DNA of 59,533 bases from Rhodospirillaceae bacterium (lineage in GTDB: Bacteria; Pseudomonadota; Alphaproteobacteria; Rhodospirillales; JABJKH01). Shown one piece after another: positions 9,941 to 19,200 of this stretch. The position numbers and the translations under genes are program-made. Below the pieces are notes generated by a model that made no database searches, was not told where the DNA came from, and saw only the letters and a list, made by a program, of their open reading frames with translations. Within the stretch, counting starts at the first letter, position 1. Each line of letters opens with the position of its first letter. The stretch covers positions 1-59,533 of the forward strand of contig JABJKH010000004.1 in the NCBI GenBank assembly GCA_018660465.1, written 5' to 3'.

Positions 9941-10044
9941 CGTCCTTCGAGACGCGCTTCCAGCGCTCCTCAGGATGAAGAAATTTTAAAACTAAAATAA
10001 AAACTTCATCCTGAGGAGCCGCGACAGCGGCGTCTCGAAGGACG
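9941..10044. repeat. Long palindromic intergenic repeat
   Basis: The left arm (9941-9980) and right arm (10004-10044) are imperfect reverse complements of about 40 bases around an A/T-rich 23-base centre. The outer 14 bases (CGTCCTTCGAGACG) and inner 16 bases (GCTCCTCAGGATGAAG) pair perfectly. Between them each arm has its own small hairpin (GCGCTTCCAGCGC on the left, GCCGCGACAGCGGC on the right). The TTCATCCTGAGGAG / CTCGAAGGA pattern is a palindromic repeat I recognise from many alphaproteobacterial intergenic regions. It lies between convergent genes and may help terminate both. Confidence 0.8.
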
Positions 10045-10066
10045 CTACATGGTTCGTAGAAACCCC

Positions 10067-10954
10067 TCAGTCTCGGTCGTAATACTTATAAAGCCCCGCA
10101 TGATCGATCCCGCCCAGTCCCGCATCGATCACCTCTTCATACAGACTGCCATTCAATGCACTCGCGGGTAACTCGAAACCTAATTCCTCCGCAAGCGAAC
10201 AAGCTTCCGCCATATCCTTGCGTTGTGTCACACAGGTGCCCCCCGGCGTAAAATCGTCATCGATAATGCGTTTACCGTGCAGTTCCATAATCCGTGAATC
10301 TGCAAAGCCACCTGTGAAGGCTTCTCTTACCTTGGCGGGGTCTGCACCTGCCCGCTTAGCAAGATACAGCGCTTCAGAAATCGCACCGATGGTCAGTCCA
10401 ACAATAACTTGGTTGGCGGACTTAGCGACTTGGCCCGTGCTGATTCCCCCAATATGAGTAAGGCGCGAGCCCATGGCTTCAAACAAAGGGCGTGCACGTT
10501 CGATCATTTCATCGCTGCCACCAGCCATAATCGTCAACGATCCATTCTCTGCCCCAACGGCCCCGCCTGAAACCGGCGCATCCACATAGTCGCCCCCCAT
10601 ATCCATCACCACCTTGGCGAAGCTTTTGGTTTTCGTAACCGCAGTCGTTCCCATGTCGATAACGAGCGTGCCTGTATCAACTCCTGCCAACACACCGTTT
10701 TCGCCCAGCAAAACCTGTTCGACCGCATCGGTATTGGAAACGCAGATGATCACCGTTTCTGCCTGTTCAGCCACCGCTTGGGGACTTTCAACCAAGGTCA
10801 TGCCCGCATCAGTGAGGTGTTTAACTTTCTCAGCGCTTCGGGCGTAGATAATCATCTCAGCTCCAGTCTCCATGACATGGCGGCTCATGTGCCCGCCCAT
10901 AAAACCTAAGCCGATAAATCCAATTTTGTGTCCTTCAAGCGCTGTCATAATCAT
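10067..10954 (-). CDS. NAD(P)-dependent beta-hydroxyacid dehydrogenase (3-hydroxyisobutyrate dehydrogenase family)
   Basis: A 295-residue member of the HIBADH / tartronate semialdehyde reductase family. It has the Rossmann motif KIGFIGLGFMGGHMSRH, the substrate loop DAPVSGGAVGAENGSLTIMAGG and the catalytic-Lys helix TGQVAKSANQVIVGLTIGAISEAL-like segment near residue 175. These enzymes oxidise or reduce beta-hydroxyacids such as 3-hydroxyisobutyrate, tartronate semialdehyde or gamma-hydroxybutyrate; which one cannot be told. The start overlaps the end of the DinG-family helicase gene by four bases, so it is the last gene of that operon. The pairing with a helicase has no obvious metabolic logic. 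Confidence 0.88.
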   Translation of the reverse strand: MIMTALEGHKIGFIGLGFMGGHMSRHVMETGAEMIIYARSAEKVKHLTDAGMTLVESPQAVAEQAETVIICVSNTDAVEQVLLGENGVLAGVDTGTLVIDMGTTAVTKTKSFAKVVMDMGGDYVDAPVSGGAVGAENGSLTIMAGGSDEMIERARPLFEAMGSRLTHIGGISTGQVAKSANQVIVGLTIGAISEALYLAKRAGADPAKVREAFTGGFADSRIMELHGKRIIDDDFTPGGTCVTQRKDMAEACSLAEELGFELPASALNGSLYEEVIDAGLGGIDHAGLYKYYDRD

Positions 10955-13725
10955 TCTACCTTGTTGTTAACAAATGAACGGGTTTCGGCAATTGCTTCCT
11001 TCAACCCGATACGTTCTAGTTCCACACCTTCTGGAAATGCGCTTGCCAACCTGGACGGCATCGCGCGATCCAAAAGAACAAAAATTCCTCTATCATCCGC
11101 CCTGCGAACCAATCGCCCGAAGGCTTGTTTTAACTTAAGCCGCGTGAGCATTTCATCAAAGCCGCGTCCACCGAAAGCCTTACGGCGAGATTTGTGCAGT
11201 ATATCAGGCCTAGGCCAGGGCATCCGATCAAAAACGATCAATCGAAGAGACCTTCCCGGCACATCAACACCATCACGAACCGCATCGGTTCCCAACAGAC
11301 AGGCGTTTTCCTCGGCCCGGAATATATCCACCAAGGAGCCCGTATCCAACCGATCCACATGCTGCGCTAACAACGGCAATCCGGCATCATCCAAAGCGCT
11401 CTCAATTCTTTTATGAACCGCGCGCAGGCGATGGATGGCGGTGAACAGGCCCAGACTTCCCCCACCTGCCGCAAGGAACAATTCACGGTACGCAGCCGAA
11501 ACATCATCCGCACTGTTCTTGTTTACATCACCAACCACCAGAACGCGGGTGTGCGCCGCGTAATCGAACGGCGATGGCGTTTTCCACATCACCGGTTCCG
11601 ACGGAAGATGATTGACGCTGGTTCTTCCCATCGCCGCGGCCCAGTCCGTATCATCATCACCGGTTGAATCACGCAGACTGGCCGACGTAATCAAAATTCC
11701 GTGGGCGGGCTCGGCAACCACCTCGGCAAACGGTTGGGTGGGATCGACCCAATGGCGATGCAGGCCCATGTCAAAGTCTCGTCCATCAATGCGTTCAACA
11801 CTGAACCAATCGACAAACTCACCTGGTGTCGCTTGATGTAAGGACTGCAGCATCGACCGCCACGCCTGAACTTGTTGGGTTCCACGACGGTCTAGACTGC
11901 GGACCACAGCTTCTATTCGAAGGCGCTGAGAACTATCCAAGTCAGACGCCTCTGAATCCAATTGGGCGGCAAGAATTTTTCGCAGTTCAGCCAACGGCTT
12001 GGCAAGGCGAGCAAGGGCAGCTTCCAATCCATCGGCAGCGTCGAGGAGCCCGTCGACACAGGGCTGGGTCGTGGTCTCTATGGAATAGGGTGCGTCCTTG
12101 CCGCCGGCACGGGCATAGACCTGTTGATGGATGTATTGGAAAAAATGTTCTGCCGCACCATCGGGCCGGGCATCCGCTAAGCGTTGGCGCCAACCGGGTG
12201 ATGGCAAAGTTCGGGCGGCGCGCAATACCTCGTCGAGCATTTCATCCGCCTTAAGATCATCGACAATTAGATCATCGATTCGGGCTTTTAATCCCCTGGC
12301 ACGCGACCGGGACTTGCTGCCCTCTTCCACACCCACAAGCCAGCGTCTGAGTTCTGCACCTTCCTGTCCGGTCAGGTGTGCAGAAAAGGCTGCGTCGGCG
12401 GCTGAAAACAAATGATGCCCCTCATCGAAAACGTAGCGCGTCGGCAGTGCGCCATCGATGCCCCCATGCAGCGCTGCCTGCACCATCACCAAGGCATGGT
12501 TGGCGACGACGATATTCGCCCGCCGCGCCCGACGGACAGATTTCTCGATAAAACATTTGCGGTAGTGGGTGCACGACGAATAAACGCATTCGCCGCGGGT
12601 GTCGGTTAATTCAACCGTGCTGCCGCGGCCCAGAAGGTCTGCAATCCACGCCGGAAAATCACCGCCAACCATGTCGCCGTCCCGGGTATGGCGCAGCCAG
12701 CGTGCCATGAGTCCAAGCGCCACGGCCTCTTCCGTTCCGCTAAGCGGCAGGCGGGACACGGCTTCTTCAAAATTCAGCAGGCACAGGTAATTTTCCCGGC
12801 CTTTGCGGATGACAACTTTTTGAGCTTTCTCACTTGGATTGGGATAGAGCCGGTCCAGTTCCGCGTCCAATTGACGTTGTAGGTTGCGGGTAAAGGTGGA
12901 GACCCAGACAGCACCATCATTCTTTTCCGCCCACACACTGGCGGGCGCGATATAGCCCAAGGTCTTCCCAACACCTGTGCCCGCTTCGGCCAAGACCATG
13001 TGGGGGTTACCTTCATGTTCCAAGGGCGCAAACGCTGGCGTGACATTCGAGGCATAATCGACTTGTTGCGGTCGTTCTTCAGATTTTTCTCCTAATAGCT
13101 GAACCAACCGCGCACGGGCTTCGACAGATTCCACCGGCCAATTACCAAGCGGTTCTTCGTGCTGAACGTCGCCCCAATCCTTGAGCCGTTCCCAGACCTT
13201 AAAGCCCCGTGCCGGGTTGCGATCCTTCGGAGCCTCGGCTGTTCCAAGGGCTGCCAATACCGCTGCCCCCCAGGGCCATCCAGCCCGCGACATGGCTTGC
13301 GCCACCGGCCCGGCATCGGCCCCTTGCGGTCGGTCCGGGTCGGCCAATTCCCGCAATAGGGTGGCCGCTGCTGCAAACAAGGTTTCGGCTTCTTGCTCCA
13401 AAGTTTGTGGCAAGGGGAGACCCAAGATTTCTGCAATCCCGCGTACTGTCGGCAAGCAGAACCGAGCCGGACGCACGAAGGCAAACAATTCCAATACATC
13501 GAACCCGGCAAAACTTCCGGTCCTCAGCCGACGCCCACAAGACGCCCGATGGCAGACCATTGGCGCAGCCCCCAGATTACCCGGCAACCGACGCGCCGCA
13601 TCGGCAAGTGTTAAGGTTTCCACTTCCCCATCCGATGTGAGCCACACACATTTTTTAACCCCCACCACGAGAGCCGGCACATCAGGAAGAGCAATGGATT
13701 TTTCTTGAGACACGGACATGGACAC
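10951..13725 (-). CDS. DinG/XPD-type ATP-dependent DNA helicase
   Basis: A 924-residue superfamily 2 helicase. Walker A is EAGTGVGKTLGYIAPA near residue 245, and the DEAH box is DEGHHLFSAADA. The segment between them holds an Fe-S-type cysteine cluster (YLCLLN, then GECVYSSCTHYRKC), as in XPD/DinG. The C-terminal helicase half ends with GFDEMLTRLKLKQAFGRLVR, the motif VI arginines. The first 200 residues are an extra alphaproteobacterial-type N-terminal region with no motif I can name. It probably unwinds 5'-tailed or R-loop/D-loop substrates in repair. It is co-transcribed with the zinc-ribbon gene, 11 bases upstream, and the dehydrogenase, overlapping by four bases. Confidence 0.88.
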   Translation of the reverse strand: MSMSVSQEKSIALPDVPALVVGVKKCVWLTSDGEVETLTLADAARRLPGNLGAAPMVCHRASCGRRLRTGSFAGFDVLELFAFVRPARFCLPTVRGIAEILGLPLPQTLEQEAETLFAAAATLLRELADPDRPQGADAGPVAQAMSRAGWPWGAAVLAALGTAEAPKDRNPARGFKVWERLKDWGDVQHEEPLGNWPVESVEARARLVQLLGEKSEERPQQVDYASNVTPAFAPLEHEGNPHMVLAEAGTGVGKTLGYIAPASVWAEKNDGAVWVSTFTRNLQRQLDAELDRLYPNPSEKAQKVVIRKGRENYLCLLNFEEAVSRLPLSGTEEAVALGLMARWLRHTRDGDMVGGDFPAWIADLLGRGSTVELTDTRGECVYSSCTHYRKCFIEKSVRRARRANIVVANHALVMVQAALHGGIDGALPTRYVFDEGHHLFSAADAAFSAHLTGQEGAELRRWLVGVEEGSKSRSRARGLKARIDDLIVDDLKADEMLDEVLRAARTLPSPGWRQRLADARPDGAAEHFFQYIHQQVYARAGGKDAPYSIETTTQPCVDGLLDAADGLEAALARLAKPLAELRKILAAQLDSEASDLDSSQRLRIEAVVRSLDRRGTQQVQAWRSMLQSLHQATPGEFVDWFSVERIDGRDFDMGLHRHWVDPTQPFAEVVAEPAHGILITSASLRDSTGDDDTDWAAAMGRTSVNHLPSEPVMWKTPSPFDYAAHTRVLVVGDVNKNSADDVSAAYRELFLAAGGGSLGLFTAIHRLRAVHKRIESALDDAGLPLLAQHVDRLDTGSLVDIFRAEENACLLGTDAVRDGVDVPGRSLRLIVFDRMPWPRPDILHKSRRKAFGGRGFDEMLTRLKLKQAFGRLVRRADDRGIFVLLDRAMPSRLASAFPEGVELERIGLKEAIAETRSFVNNKVE

Positions 13726-13736
13726 TGGGATGACTG

Positions 13737-13925
13737 TTACTCGAGGCCGAATTCACGGCGCCGGGTTTTTAGTCCCTGGAGATACTCGCCCTGCATGAAT
13801 TCATAACCACAAACCATGCAGCTGACCGGGCCGAAAGGCACATCATTCGGATCAAAATCACCAGGGGTCGTATTTTGCGCTTCGCCACATTTTGGGCAGG
13901 GCACGGGAAGAACAGTCCAGGTCAT
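13737..13925 (-). CDS. Small zinc-ribbon protein
   Basis: A 62-residue protein starting at MTWTVLPVPCPKCGE. I chose the ATG at 13925 because GAGG lies five bases upstream and the longer reading frame before it has no conserved character. Two CxxC pairs, CPKCGE and CMVCGY, 28 residues apart, form a typical zinc ribbon. The C-terminal tail GLKTRRREFGLE is basic. Such small ribbons may bind nucleic acid or a partner protein. It sits 11 bases before the DinG-family gene, so a link to the helicase is possible. No name is justified. Confidence 0.7.
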   Translation of the reverse strand: MTWTVLPVPCPKCGEAQNTTPGDFDPNDVPFGPVSCMVCGYEFMQGEYLQGLKTRRREFGLE

Positions 13926-13987
13926 ACGGGCCTCATTATTTTCTGAGGAATTTCTGAGGCGCTTTCTTAGCATTTCTTGCACGTAGG

Positions 13988-15220
13988 CTAAAGGCCAACC
14001 CGCCTTGAACACGCCCCTGTCTCCAGATCAATGAAGGCCAGATGATCGGCGACAGAGCACGCGACAACCGCTGTCTTACCGTCTGGCAAAAAAGCTGTAT
14101 GAGATGATCCACCGCCAACTTCTGTTTGATGACGTTCTTCGCCGGTCGCGGCATCGTGAATGCGTAGAAATTCAGACGAGAACCCGGTGACAACAACGAA
14201 CCGCCCATCCGGCGATATGTCGAGGCCATGGGGGTAGGCTTCCGTCGGCAAGACCGCCAATCGATCTAGATTATCAGGATTGAAGATGGCGAGGGTATTG
14301 TCATAAAAATTAGCGACATAGAGTTTTTGACCATCCGGGGTGATTGAAATCGCGTGCGCCCAGGGGCCGCTGTCGGCACGGGCTAAAACGTCACCTTCTT
14401 CAGAAAAGCAGGTCACATCGCCCGAGAACGAATTGGCTACATAGAACCGATCCCCATCAGGATGGCGCGCCATGTGCGACGGCCCGTTACCAACCGGAAT
14501 GCGAGCCAGTTCTTGCCCATTGCTAAGGTCCACCTTTGCCACCACGCCATCGCCAGCGCAGGGCACGTAGATAATTTTACCGTCAGCCGAAACCTCGGGA
14601 TCGTGTGGGCAGCTTCCGATCTTAATCGTTTGAACATCGGCATCTCCACCGTTAGGCCGAACAATGGTTAGGGTGCCACCGCCTGGCCCTGTCACAGCGA
14701 CAATTCCACCTTCGGTGACGATCGGTAACTGAGGTCCCCCTGGGGCGGGCCACCGATGGGCGACCGTCATATCTTCAGTCCTAACGGCGATTATGGAATT
14801 ATCTAGAAAATCAGAAATATAAAGATGCTCGCCCTCAGGCTGAACAGCCAGATGAGACGTCTTTTTACCGACAGAATTTACGGCTTCAACTTTACCGGAT
14901 TTACCGTCTACACGCGCCACCCGTTCGCCGCGCTCGCAGGTAAAGATTGAGCCGTCCGCTTTGGCAACAACATGATGGAGCCCGGGAATTGTTCCTTGGC
15001 CTGGTGAGCCGGAACGCGTGATCGAAATTCGCCAACACGCATCACTGTCCCGGGCAGTCTCATGAAGAATGCCGGCTTCGATTAGCCACATGCAAAGCCC
15101 AGTTGGATAGATGTCGCTGAGCACATCAAACTGGCTGCCGGGTTCGAGCCCGTTATAATGCCTAACGATGCCCAGGCCAATCTTGGGAACCGGCTCGCCT
15201 CTTAAATCTAAGACGTCCAT
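13988..15220 (-). CDS. TusA/DUF2249-like domain fused to a YVTN beta-propeller
   Basis: A 410-residue two-part protein. Residues 1-70 (VLDLRGEPVPKIGLGIVRHY, LEPGSQFDVLSD and a closing ISITR strand) follow the TusA/DUF2249 sulfur-carrier fold, but the CP motif Cys is replaced (RGEPVP). Residues about 75-410 are a seven-bladed propeller of YVTN-type repeats: HLYISDFLDNSI, IIYVPCAGDGVV, RFYVANSFSGDV, KLYVANFYDNTL and RFVVVTGFSSEF. There is no signal peptide, which is unusual for YVTN propellers and suggests a cytoplasmic protein. It is 8 bases from the secreted protein upstream and 62 from the zinc-ribbon gene. The function is unknown. Confidence 0.75.
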   Translation of the reverse strand: MDVLDLRGEPVPKIGLGIVRHYNGLEPGSQFDVLSDIYPTGLCMWLIEAGILHETARDSDACWRISITRSGSPGQGTIPGLHHVVAKADGSIFTCERGERVARVDGKSGKVEAVNSVGKKTSHLAVQPEGEHLYISDFLDNSIIAVRTEDMTVAHRWPAPGGPQLPIVTEGGIVAVTGPGGGTLTIVRPNGGDADVQTIKIGSCPHDPEVSADGKIIYVPCAGDGVVAKVDLSNGQELARIPVGNGPSHMARHPDGDRFYVANSFSGDVTCFSEEGDVLARADSGPWAHAISITPDGQKLYVANFYDNTLAIFNPDNLDRLAVLPTEAYPHGLDISPDGRFVVVTGFSSEFLRIHDAATGEERHQTEVGGGSSHTAFLPDGKTAVVACSVADHLAFIDLETGACSRRVGL

Positions 15221-15228
15221 GAAAAACG

Positions 15229-16182
15229 CTAGTTTCCAGCGCCCGAAATCATAACCTTATTGATGATATAATCTCCACCTTGGTTGAACAATTGGAAGCC
15301 GGCAAATTCTCGGCGGAATCCTCGGTCTTTGGCATCTATGATCGGTTTGCCATCGATGCTTATTTTCGTTTGACCGTCATGGTCCCGGGTCCATTGAATT
15401 TGATGTTTGCGGCGGTCTTCTAATTTAGCCTCGCCTTCAACGCTTTGGATTACAGACGCACCGCGGCGGGTAATTCGCAACAATTGATAGGTTCCACCAG
15501 GACTATAAGACAATCTATATCCAGCGTTAGGCAAATCTCTTAAATAGGGGCCAAACATCAATCGCCCTTTCTTTTCTTGCCAAGAACTGAATTCAAATGA
15601 AATGGCAAACGCTTGGTGTATCGGCACAGCTGAAGAGATTACCGCATGTGCAGGTTCGCGATGCCGTCGGCGCTGTGACCTTCGGCTATCGCCGCCCAAA
15701 GCTTGATTTAAGAATTCTCCAAAAATCTTTGCCGCAACGTCATCACCGCCCGTGGCATTGTCAGTAGCGTCCTCTGAATATTCACTCTCACGGCGATACC
15801 GTTCGTCGTTTTCGACCACCGTGCGCAGTCCCCATCCGCGCTCGACCCAAAACCGCCCAGCCGAAACCGTCCATGTTGGATTGGTTTTGTATTCGTCGTC
15901 GGCGAACTGCTCGGAGAATAATTTATGCCGCCACGGCCAATCATAAATCCGGGTCAGTTCCCTAATATCACGCATAAACAAAGGATCAGCGGCGCGTGCT
16001 TTTTCCGCTTCATCTACCAATTTATTAATTTTATCGATAAGTTCTTGGAGCCTCGTATCCTCCCCACCACTTAGCGATTGCTCCGATGCAGCGCTTGGAC
16101 TCTGCCACGCTGAGTAATGCTGATCGGCACTTGCGGGCGATGCAGTCCCTATGAGTAAAATGGCAAGCAATAGAATTCGCAT
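15229..16182 (-). CDS. Secreted protein with C-terminal concanavalin-like sandwich
   Basis: A 317-residue protein beginning with a signal peptide (MRILLLAILLIGTASPASA, cleavage near residue 19). A charged helical segment follows (residues 35-75), then a central region rich in Arg and Ser, and a beta-rich C-terminal half. The last 130 residues (AFAISFEFSSWQEKKGRLMF, TKISIDGKPII, GFQLFNQGGDYIINKVMIS) look like the LamG/DUF1080-type jelly roll of periplasmic sugar-binding or hydrolase domains. I see no catalytic residues. It is the first gene of a five-gene operon that runs to the dehydrogenase at 10067. The function is unknown. Confidence 0.65.
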   Translation of the reverse strand: MRILLLAILLIGTASPASADQHYSAWQSPSAASEQSLSGGEDTRLQELIDKINKLVDEAEKARAADPLFMRDIRELTRIYDWPWRHKLFSEQFADDEYKTNPTWTVSAGRFWVERGWGLRTVVENDERYRRESEYSEDATDNATGGDDVAAKIFGEFLNQALGGDSRRSQRRRHREPAHAVISSAVPIHQAFAISFEFSSWQEKKGRLMFGPYLRDLPNAGYRLSYSPGGTYQLLRITRRGASVIQSVEGEAKLEDRRKHQIQWTRDHDGQTKISIDGKPIIDAKDRGFRREFAGFQLFNQGGDYIINKVMISGAGN

Positions 16183-16278
16183 GACAATCTGATCCTCCCG
16201 GCACTAATTATTATTGTCTTTTTGTAGCTTATCACAACACTGCCCGACTTTGGGCAAATCTTCAGGACTTTATGGTAA

Positions 16279-19200
16279 TTATTTTAAAGCTGCTTCAATT
16301 GAACTAAAGACTTCAGCGACGTCAATTGGTTTGGTTAGATATTCGTGAAATCCAGCTTTTTCTCCTAATTCAATGTCATTGTCTGTCGCATTGGCTGAGA
16401 GGGCAATGACCGGTGTATTGATGGTCTGTTTCATCGTTTTGAGTTTCTCTAGCGCCTGAAAGCCGTTCATTCCCGGTAAATTGATGTCCATGATAATGAG
16501 GTCGAGATTTTCTGCGCTTGCCAAGTCCAAACCCAATTCAGCACTGGGTGCGGAGATCATGGTCAAGCCATCAATGCGATCAACGATCATTTTCATCAGT
16601 TCAAGGTTTGCGCGGTTGTCTTCCACATACAGAACCTTGCCAGAGAGATTTTTGGATTGAACATTTGCTTCATCATTATCCGACTTTTCCTCTGAATCAT
16701 CGCCTAATACGGCCAGAGGAAATTCCGTCCAAAATGTACTGCCTTTGCCAACCTCGCTCTCAAAGCCAATATTTCCACCCATCTCTTCAACCAAGCGTTT
16801 GGTCACCAAGAGGCCAATACCCGTACCTTCAATTGTTGATGTTTCCGCCCCCAGTCGGTTAAAAGCCTGAAAGACTTCGGATTGTCTTTCCTTGGCAATC
16901 CCGACACCTGTATCGGCAATACTTATTTTGAGCATTCCTTCCAGTGTTTTCTCGCATGTAACAATCACCTCGCCGTCCTTTGTATTATATTTCACAGCGT
17001 TGGAAAGCAGGTTTAGAAGAACCTGTTTAAGGCGTGTTTTGTCTGCGAAAATAAATGGGTTCCCAGGGAAAGCGTAATGCTGGTTTATACTGAGCTTTAG
17101 TTTCGCTGCGTTATTATTAACCAAAGAGATACATTCATTTAAAACTTCTTTGACTGCCACGTCTTCTTTGAAAAGGTCTACCTTTCCGGCTTCGATCTTC
17201 GCGAGGTCAAGAACATCATTGATCAATTTCAATAAATGGTCGCCGCCCTTCCTGATATGAGCAACTGAAGTCGTCTGAATTTCGGTAAGTATTTCTTTCG
17301 GATTGGATTCCAGCAATTGGGCAAATCCTAATATTGCATTTAAGGGCGTACGGAGTTCGTGGCTCATGGTCGACAGGAAGTCCGATTTAGCCCGGTTGGC
17401 TTCATCGGCAACAGTTTTCGCGTTCTTTAGCGCCTCTTCCGTATTCTTAAGATCTGTGATGTCGAGGATGGAGACCACTGATCCACCATCCGGCGTACGT
17501 TGCTCGGTAACCATGTTCCAGGTGCCGTCCCCCTGTTTATTAATATTAGGCCCCTGTGGATTTAGATGTAGAGCCCTCCGCTCGGCGATAAACTCCTCCT
17601 CTCGCCCGACTGCACGGTGGATGTGTCCTTGCTTGATCCGAGCCCGAACTAAATCCTCCCACATTAAGTCTGATTTTAGTTCAAACCCTATGTCCTTGTG
17701 ATGGGCTGCAAAATGTTTATTAAAATTAATGAGACGGTCTTCCGCATCGAAATAGGCAAAACCTTCTTGAAGGCTGTCAATCGCGGTTTGGAGCTTTCGG
17801 CGTTCTTCTTCCGTCGCCGTTTGACTAATTCGAAGCAATTCCTCGCCGCGTTTTCGATCAGTGATATCAGTTAAAACTTGACCGACGGCAACGACCTCAT
17901 TTGCATCATTGAAAACTGGAAAATTTGTAACAATGCAGGGACGCATACGCCCCTCCGGTGACCTCATATCTCTTTCTTGAGTCAAAGGTTGCCGTTTCTC
18001 AATAACCTGTATTCTGTAACCATTAACACCCTTATTGTGATCGTCATCTGGCCAACCAACATCAACAGCTGTCTTGCCAATAATATCTGATTCAGTGAGC
18101 CCCATCATTTCCTTGAAAGCCTCATTCGCGATAATGAAGCGCCCATCTAAATCCTTTAGGATAATCATCGCAGGGCTGTTCTCAATTAGAGCGCGGAAAC
18201 GGGTTTCGCTTTCAGCCAAGGCGGCCTCGGCATTTTTACGTTCCGTAACATCCGTTCGAATTACTAAGGTGCTGTCGTCTACCGTTCGATAACGAATAAC
18301 CTCGACCCAGCGGTCGTCCTTTAGGTGCTGCACAACCGTGGAACGTGGCTGGTCATGAAAAGCCATAATTTCTTTCAGCCAGCTTTCATGATCCGTTTTG
18401 GCATCAGGATGAAGAAGACCATCCCAAATTGCTTGAACAATTACTTTGGTTGGGGTTCCAGGAACCAAGAGATGAGAAAAATCAGAAAATTCTTCGTATA
18501 TTTTCGAATTACCCATCACGAACTGGTCATTTTTATCATACAAATAGACGCTTTCGGAGATCGCTTCGATGGCATCGAAGAATCGGTCTTCTAAGGTTTC
18601 AATTTGTTTTTCCGATATTTTTCGTTCCGTAATGTCTTTAAAAATCACCACCGTGCCGATTAGTTCTGTACCTTTCTTGATAGGCGTACAGGTATATTCG
18701 GTCGGAAAACTACCTCCATCTTTGCGCCAAAACACATCATCAGTTTCGGTGTGGAGTTCGCCAGTGATACGGGAGGCGAACATCGGGCATGCTTCTTTCG
18801 GGTGGGGCGACCCGTCTGCATAACTATGGTGGGTTAGGTTATGCGCATTTTGACCAAGTAATTCTTCGAGCGTATACCCAAGCATTGTCAACGCTGCAGC
18901 GTTTGCAAAAGTGAAGCAGCCCTTAATATCGACACCATAAATTCCATCACCAACGGAATCGAGAAGTAGCCGGTTATGTTCTTCCGATTCTCGCAAAGCC
19001 TCTTCAGCCTGCTTGAGCTTCGTAATATCACGGACAATTCCGGTAAAAACTGATTTTCCATCCCGCTTGAGTTCACTCACCGCAAGCGATAGGGGAAATT
19101 TTGAGCCATCTTTCCTCAAGCCCACAACTTCACGGCCAATTCCAATGATTTTTGCATCGCCCGATGAATGATAATTTTTCAGATAGGAATTGTGCTTTCG

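Noticed and set aside
10067-10954. Assigning mmsB or garR to the beta-hydroxyacid dehydrogenase
   Set aside because: The substrate-specific neighbours (valine or glycolate catabolism) are absent, and the sequence alone does not separate family members.
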